This document shows positions 5,712 to 8,457 of a stretch of 8,457 nucleotides of DNA, piece by piece; the first letter of the stretch is position 1, and the number at the start of each line of letters is the position of its first letter. Under the pieces are notes generated by a model. It searched no databases, was not told the DNA's origin, and saw nothing but the letters and a program-made list of their open reading frames with translations. This stretch comes from DAOTMI01 sp964605545. Its GTDB lineage: Bacteria > Patescibacteriota > Microgenomatia > UBA12405. The position numbers and the translations under genes were made by a program. The stretch lies in assembly GCA_964605545.1 (NCBI GenBank), contig CAZSCX010000027.1, positions 1 through 8,457 on the forward strand, given 5' to 3'.

Positions 5712-6665
5712 TTAAATTTCTCCCGATAAAAACTCTTTCCAGATTAAATACAACTCATTTGTTGCTACCACATCTCGTGAGACATAATCGGCAATTTTAT
5801 TGTAATCTTTTACCTTAAATAATTTACCTACATCGTTTCCGTGTACCCCTTCCGCTTTTGGATTTCTAATTCCAAATGCTTTACACATCATTTCCAATTT
5901 GTATCCTCTGTTATTTTGATTTAATTTTGTCATCAAATCAATATGGTCATTACCATATTTTTTCATCTCATAATTTATTTTTACTCGATTGATTCCTGAT
6001 CTTATTATCAAATAGGGGAAATCGAAACTCGTTCCATTATAAGTTACAAATAATTCATATTTGTTGGCAATTTCCCAGAATTTTATTAATAAATCTTTTT
6101 CGTTTTCAAACAAATGATATTTAAAATTTTCATTTTCCGGTTTTAATTCACCTTTTCCCAAAACCAAAGCAAATCCTTTGTTTGAAAAAGTATCGTAACC
6201 ACCGATTGCACATACTTTTCCAAAAATAGAATATAAACCAGTTTTATTTTTTGCCTCTTTTTTATCCTCGGTATTTTTTTCCAAATTATTCAATAAATAA
6301 TCTTGTTCTTCTTTATCCAATTCTTCAAAATCTTTTCCTACCGTTTCTATATCAAAAACCAACGTTGGAATATTAGCCCTAAACTCAGCAATTTCCTCAC
6401 TATTTACTATTTCACACGATCCAATAATAATACTTACTTTTCCACCATATTCTTGTGTCAATCCATTAACTTCAATTATTTTACCAATTTCGAATTTACA
6501 TCTTCCAATTGCATCTTCCCAAATTTTACCCAAAATAACACCACTTTTATCACTTAATTCCAAATCGTAAAAATCTTTTCCATTTCTTGCAATTTTTTTA
6601 TCTACCTTTCTAACTAACAGATGCAAATCACTTATTTTCTCTCCAGCCTTTATTTGATTAATCAT
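5712..6665 (-). CDS. OB-fold plus DEDDy 3'-5' exonuclease (PolB-like RNase H fold), predicted
   Basis: The predicted product is a 317-residue two-domain nuclease. Residues about 1-90 resemble the N-terminal OB-fold of YhaM-type exoribonucleases: GEKISDLHLLVRKVDKK, then GKDFYDLELSDKSGVILGKIW and a late EYGGKVSI strand. Residues about 100-317 form an RNase H-like exonuclease of the DNA polymerase B-like type. Exo I is FDIET with Asp105 and Glu107. Exo II is YNGTSFDFPYL with Asp215. Exo III is YVSRD with Tyr294 and Asp298, the DEDDy pattern. HIDLM and KLEMMCKAFGI between II and III also fit that family. All catalytic acids are present, so activity is expected, but whether DNA or RNA is the substrate is not known. 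I chose the ATG at 6665; an in-frame TTG at 6671, with AGGA 5 nt before it, is possible and adds two residues. It lies 13 nt after the HAD-like gene (7 nt for the TTG start) and is probably co-transcribed. Confidence 0.8.
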   Translation of the reverse strand: MINQIKAGEKISDLHLLVRKVDKKIARNGKDFYDLELSDKSGVILGKIWEDAIGRCKFEIGKIIEVNGLTQEYGGKVSIIIGSCEIVNSEEIAEFRANIPTLVFDIETVGKDFEELDKEEQDYLLNNLEKNTEDKKEAKNKTGLYSIFGKVCAIGGYDTFSNKGFALVLGKGELKPENENFKYHLFENEKDLLIKFWEIANKYELFVTYNGTSFDFPYLIIRSGINRVKINYEMKKYGNDHIDLMTKLNQNNRGYKLEMMCKAFGIRNPKAEGVHGNDVGKLFKVKDYNKIADYVSRDVVATNELYLIWKEFLSGEI

Positions 6666-6678
6666 AACCAATTATATC

Positions 6679-8163
6679 CTAGTTATCTAATCCAACCAAT
6701 TTTCTGATTTTTTCCAATATTTGACTTTGTTCTTCAGGATCTTTTGACACATCACTTCCTGCTTTTAAAAATATTTGTTTCTGTTTTTCACTAATATCAT
6801 TAGGAAAATCGTATAAAACAATATCATCGTCAAGGTCGTATACCCTTCCTGTTTTAACAAAACCTTCAGCGGCTTGAAGTCTTTCTGTTAAATACTTTTT
6901 TAATACTTCAATTGGAATTTCGACACAGGGAACAATATCCAAAACTGTTTTCATATAATTTGCTGCCGCCATACCATAACCAGTCAGCTTAATTTTTCCA
7001 TCTCTATTATTACCATAAATCGGCCAAAATTTTCTTCCATATTGAACATTTTCACTTATTAAATCCAAACTTGATAAAGGATCGCTGTCGCCAGAAACCG
7101 CAAATGGTAAAGCAATGTAATCAGGATCAGTCAAGCCAACATCACTTCCGTCCCATTTAAACGAATCTCCACCGGACATTTCCCAATGTATTTGTTTTAC
7201 AAATTCTTGTTTTTCCCAAATATCAGAAATTGAATTCTGTAAAATTTGTCTTGCTGTTACTTTTCCTATTGCTTCACTCGCCTCAATAATATCGATTTCC
7301 CATGTATCGACAGTTGGAGACACATTAAAACAAATATTTTCAAAAGAAAATTCTTTTGGATTACCATCCCAAATTGCGCCATTTTTTTGTAAATATGGAA
7401 GTAGTAATTGTTTTATTGCAGTCTCATACCAATCTTTACCATTTCCCGCCCCTTCCATGGTACATTTAGAAAATTTTTGTTTATTCACAAATGCTATCAA
7501 TCCATTTTTTCTCATAATTTCACATAGCTTTTCCAAAATTTCACTTACTCTATCAAGTGCCATTTTTTGGTTATTTTTCAACGGCTTTTGAAATTCAACT
7601 AATTTAATTTGACCATCATCTTGTTCCATGGGTACCAACCATCCTCTTCCGTTTTCAGTTGCAATAATTATATTTTTGGCGATATCCTTTTCTTTTTTCA
7701 TATGATAAGCCATTTGTTCAGATGTTGATGCTGATACTACGACAAAACTCCCCAATCTCTTTATTTGCTCACTTATTACTTCTTTCAGAACAGGTACGAA
7801 AGTCTCAGTTCGGCTATACCCATCTCTATCTTGTGATAAACATCCATTAAAATCCCACATCGAAAGAGCCAAAAACACATTTTTTTTGGTTCTTGCTTCT
7901 ATTTCTTTAAGGTTTAAATAAATATTATAAGGATCAGTAATATAGGGAAATTTTTTTAAAATAGATTCCAACGATTCTCGATTATCACCACTATATTTGG
8001 CAAAAGCATTCAATATTTCTTCTTTTGATTGTAAAGCATGAGCTTCTCTTTCATTATCATCGTAACCGGTAATTTTATATTTGCCTTCGATTTTACCAAG
8101 TTCTTTTAATTGCTTTAATGGCCTAACCTTGGAAATAAAATTCATTCCCTTATTTATAATCAT
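6679..8163 (-). CDS. Large HAD-like protein with altered motif I, function unknown
   Basis: This 494-residue protein appears to contain a haloacid dehalogenase (HAD) core of the C2-cap type related to Cof and sugar-phosphate phosphatases. Motif I is in ALSMWDFNGCLS with Asp104 as nucleophile. Motif II is VVVSASTSEQ (about 141-150). ENG at 170-172 is typical of the subgroup. The motif III Lys is probably Lys301 in IGKVTARQIL, and motif IV is probably FAVSGDSD (Asp359, Asp361). Residues about 185-290 would be the cap. The position that normally holds the acid/base Asp, two after the nucleophile, is Asn106, so phosphatase activity is doubtful. About 95 N-terminal and 110 C-terminal residues match nothing I recognise. 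It is soluble with no signal peptide. A longer frame starts at 8289 but crosses the tRNA, so I use the ATG at 8163; Met7 is an alternative. It is the only gene here that stops with TAG, and it leads into the exonuclease gene. Confidence 0.65.
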   Translation of the reverse strand: MIINKGMNFISKVRPLKQLKELGKIEGKYKITGYDDNEREAHALQSKEEILNAFAKYSGDNRESLESILKKFPYITDPYNIYLNLKEIEARTKKNVFLALSMWDFNGCLSQDRDGYSRTETFVPVLKEVISEQIKRLGSFVVVSASTSEQMAYHMKKEKDIAKNIIIATENGRGWLVPMEQDDGQIKLVEFQKPLKNNQKMALDRVSEILEKLCEIMRKNGLIAFVNKQKFSKCTMEGAGNGKDWYETAIKQLLLPYLQKNGAIWDGNPKEFSFENICFNVSPTVDTWEIDIIEASEAIGKVTARQILQNSISDIWEKQEFVKQIHWEMSGGDSFKWDGSDVGLTDPDYIALPFAVSGDSDPLSSLDLISENVQYGRKFWPIYGNNRDGKIKLTGYGMAAANYMKTVLDIVPCVEIPIEVLKKYLTERLQAAEGFVKTGRVYDLDDDIVLYDFPNDISEKQKQIFLKAGSDVSKDPEEQSQILEKIRKLVGLDN

Positions 8164-8169
8164 GCAAAG

Positions 8170-8178
8170 AGTATAACA
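8170..8178 (-). promoter_or_regulatory. Extended -10 promoter for the HAD-like gene, predicting a leaderless mRNA
   Basis: Read on the - strand, TGTTATACT combines a TGn extension with a TATACT -10 box (8175-8170), 5 of 6 consensus bases. No good -35 box is visible, which is acceptable for an extended -10 promoter. The seventh base after the box is the A of the ATG at 8163, so transcription could begin on the start codon itself. The motif is seen; the start site is inferred. Confidence 0.55.
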
Positions 8179-8187
8179 TTTAATTTT

Positions 8188-8249
8188 GTCGGGCTTGCCC
8201 GTCGTAGTCCAGCAGCGGTGGGACGTAGTCGGGCTTGCCCGTCGTAGTC
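8188..8249. repeat. GC-rich direct repeat pair, 22 bp each with a 40-bp period, touching the tRNA 3' end
   Basis: Two exact 22-bp copies occupy 8188-8209 and 8228-8249, separated by 18 bp. Each contains CGGGCTTGCCCG, a short palindrome able to form a small hairpin. CGTAGTC recurs a third time at 8224-8230. Of 62 bases, 42 are G or C, a sharp contrast with the AT-rich surroundings. The second copy runs into the last two bases of the tRNA (position 72 and the discriminator). It could be a REP-like dispersed element or act in tRNA 3' end formation. Confidence 0.75.
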
Positions 8250-8321
8250 GGGGATACAGGATTTGAACCTGCAGCCTCATGCACCCCATGCATGCGCGCT
8301 AGCCAGTTGCGCCAATCCCCG
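8248..8321 (-). tRNA. tRNA-Pro (anticodon GGG)
   Basis: The 74-nt sequence on the - strand folds as a complete cloverleaf. The acceptor CGGGGAT pairs with ATCCCCG over 7 bp. The D stem is GCGC/GCGC around a loop containing GG. The anticodon stem CATGC/GCATG encloses ATGGGGT, placing GGG at positions 34-36 (bases 8287-8285) after the invariant T33. The T arm is GCAGG-TTCAAAT-CCTGT. C1-G72 with discriminator A73 and G37 after the anticodon are the identity elements of bacterial tRNA-Pro. It reads the codons CCC and CCU. The 3' CCA is not encoded, so it must be added by a nucleotidyltransferase. The long frame overlapping it is spurious. Confidence 0.96.
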
Positions 8322-8335
8322 ATTAAATACTCCCT

Positions 8336-8364
8336 ATTTTACTAAAAATATTGTATTTATTCTA
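8336..8364 (-). promoter_or_regulatory. Weak candidate promoter for tRNA-Pro
   Basis: On the - strand TAAAAT (8341-8336) matches the -10 consensus at 5 of 6 positions. It would place initiation near 8329, about 8 nt before the tRNA 5' end. The hexamer 17 bp upstream, TAGAAT (8364-8359), matches the -35 consensus at only 3 of 6, and the region is so AT-rich that chance matches are expected. The -35 position lies inside the palindrome at 8355-8378. Confidence 0.35.
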
Positions 8365-8378
8365 TAAATAGAATAAAT
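8355..8378. repeat. 10-bp perfect inverted repeat in the divergent intergenic region
   Basis: ATTTATTCTA (8355-8364) and TAGAATAAAT (8369-8378) are exact inverted copies around a 4-base centre, TAAA. The dyad lies between the tRNA-Pro promoter and the divergent + strand gene. Its arms and 14-bp centre-to-centre spacing suit a dimeric repressor, or it may form a cruciform or hairpin. No U-tract makes a terminator role less likely. Confidence 0.5.
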
Positions 8379-8382
8379 TATT

Positions 8383-8401
8383 TTCGGTTTATATTCGGTT
8401 T
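8383..8401 (+). repeat. Helically phased direct repeat upstream of a promoter
   Basis: TTCGGTTT occurs at 8383-8390 and again at 8394-8401, an offset of 11 bp or about one helical turn. The second copy ends 7 bp before the -35 box at 8409. This is where an activator or the RNA polymerase alpha-CTD would bind. The repeat is seen; a binding role is inferred. Confidence 0.4.
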
Positions 8402-8437
8402 TGATACATTGACAGACACTCCAAAGCTTGGTATCAA
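8401..8437. promoter_or_regulatory. Inverted repeat bracketing the right-hand promoter, candidate operator
   Basis: TTGATAC (8401-8407) and GTATCAA (8431-8437) are perfect 7-bp inverted copies separated by 23 bp. The left arm is just upstream of the -35 box and the right arm coincides with the -10 box. A protein bound to both arms would block the promoter. A smaller dyad, CCAA-AGC-TTGG (8421-8431), lies in the spacer. Confidence 0.4.
8409..8437 (+). promoter_or_regulatory. Strong sigma-70-type promoter for the gene at the right edge
   Basis: A consensus -35 box TTGACA (8409-8414) is followed after exactly 17 bp by TATCAA (8432-8437, 4 of 6), which is preceded by TGG, an extended -10. Initiation near A8444 would leave a leader of about 3 nt before the ATG at 8447, or the ATG itself could be used as the start. 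Confidence 0.6.
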
Positions 8438-8446
8438 TAACTTACT

Positions 8447-8457
8447 ATGAAAAAAGC
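8447..8457 (+). CDS. Start of a + strand gene truncated by the window edge
   Basis: The last 11 bases read ATG AAA AAA GC, that is Met-Lys-Lys-Ala. The ATG sits a few bases after a well-formed promoter and is divergent from the tRNA, which supports a real start. Lys-Lys-Ala is a common opening of signal peptides, but four residues cannot identify a product. Confidence 0.5.

Noticed and set aside
6303..6557. 84-codon + strand frame opposite the exonuclease gene
   Set aside because: It is antisense to a well supported nuclease, is rich in Phe and Asn from reverse-complemented A/T-rich codons, and has no ribosome-binding site.
8188..8249. CRISPR array
   Set aside because: There are only two copies with an 18-bp spacer, no third unit and no cas genes; the unit resembles a REP-like repeat.
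8164..8289. N-terminal extension of the HAD-like frame up to 8289
   Set aside because: The extra 42 codons run through the GC-rich repeats and into the anticodon region of tRNA-Pro, and their residues look non-protein-like. An ATG at 8163 with a fitting promoter is a better start.

Overview
This window looks like part of a scaffold from an AT-rich bacterium of the Candidate Phyla Radiation (Patescibacteria), possibly a Microgenomates-like lineage. That placement is an inference. It rests on the low GC content, the compact ribosomal operon with minimal spacing, the divergence of otherwise recognisable ribosomal proteins, and a three-codon gap where many bacteria carry extra genes. All reading frames are intact under the standard bacterial code.

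Left part (1-5456, + strand): the end of the spc operon runs directly into the alpha operon and the L13/S9 pair. The order is secY (3' part only), adk-type NMP kinase, infA, rpmJ, rpsM, rpsK, rpsD, rpoA, rplQ, rplM, rpsI. Together these encode the protein-export channel, a nucleotide kinase, initiation factor 1, seven ribosomal proteins and the RNA polymerase alpha subunit. Most spacers are 2-6 nt, and rplQ/rplM and rplM/rpsI overlap, so translation is probably coupled. The only larger internal gap, infA-rpmJ, holds a good sigma-70-type promoter that could drive the alpha part separately. The 37-codon rpmJ gene is included here.

Middle (5457-5711): a run of exactly 100 N (a scaffolding gap of unknown true size) is flanked by a possible gene start on its left and a hydrophobic C-terminal tail on its right. 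A G/C-rich double hairpin follows, where + strand and - strand genes converge.

Right part (5712-8321, - strand): a tRNA-Pro(GGG), two copies of a GC-rich 22-bp repeat touching its 3' end, a large HAD-like protein (494 aa) and a two-domain OB-fold + DEDDy exonuclease (317 aa), read in that order. The HAD-like and exonuclease genes are 13 nt apart and probably form one transcript. The extreme right end (8322-8457) is a divergent intergenic region with a palindrome, helically phased direct repeats, a strong + strand promoter and the first four codons of a + strand gene.

Nothing in the window is clearly a defence system, prophage or CRISPR locus. The most interesting signals are three promoters that predict leaderless or near-leaderless mRNAs, the domain architecture of the exonuclease, a HAD-like protein with a changed catalytic motif, the repeat beside the tRNA, and the operator-like architecture at the right edge.
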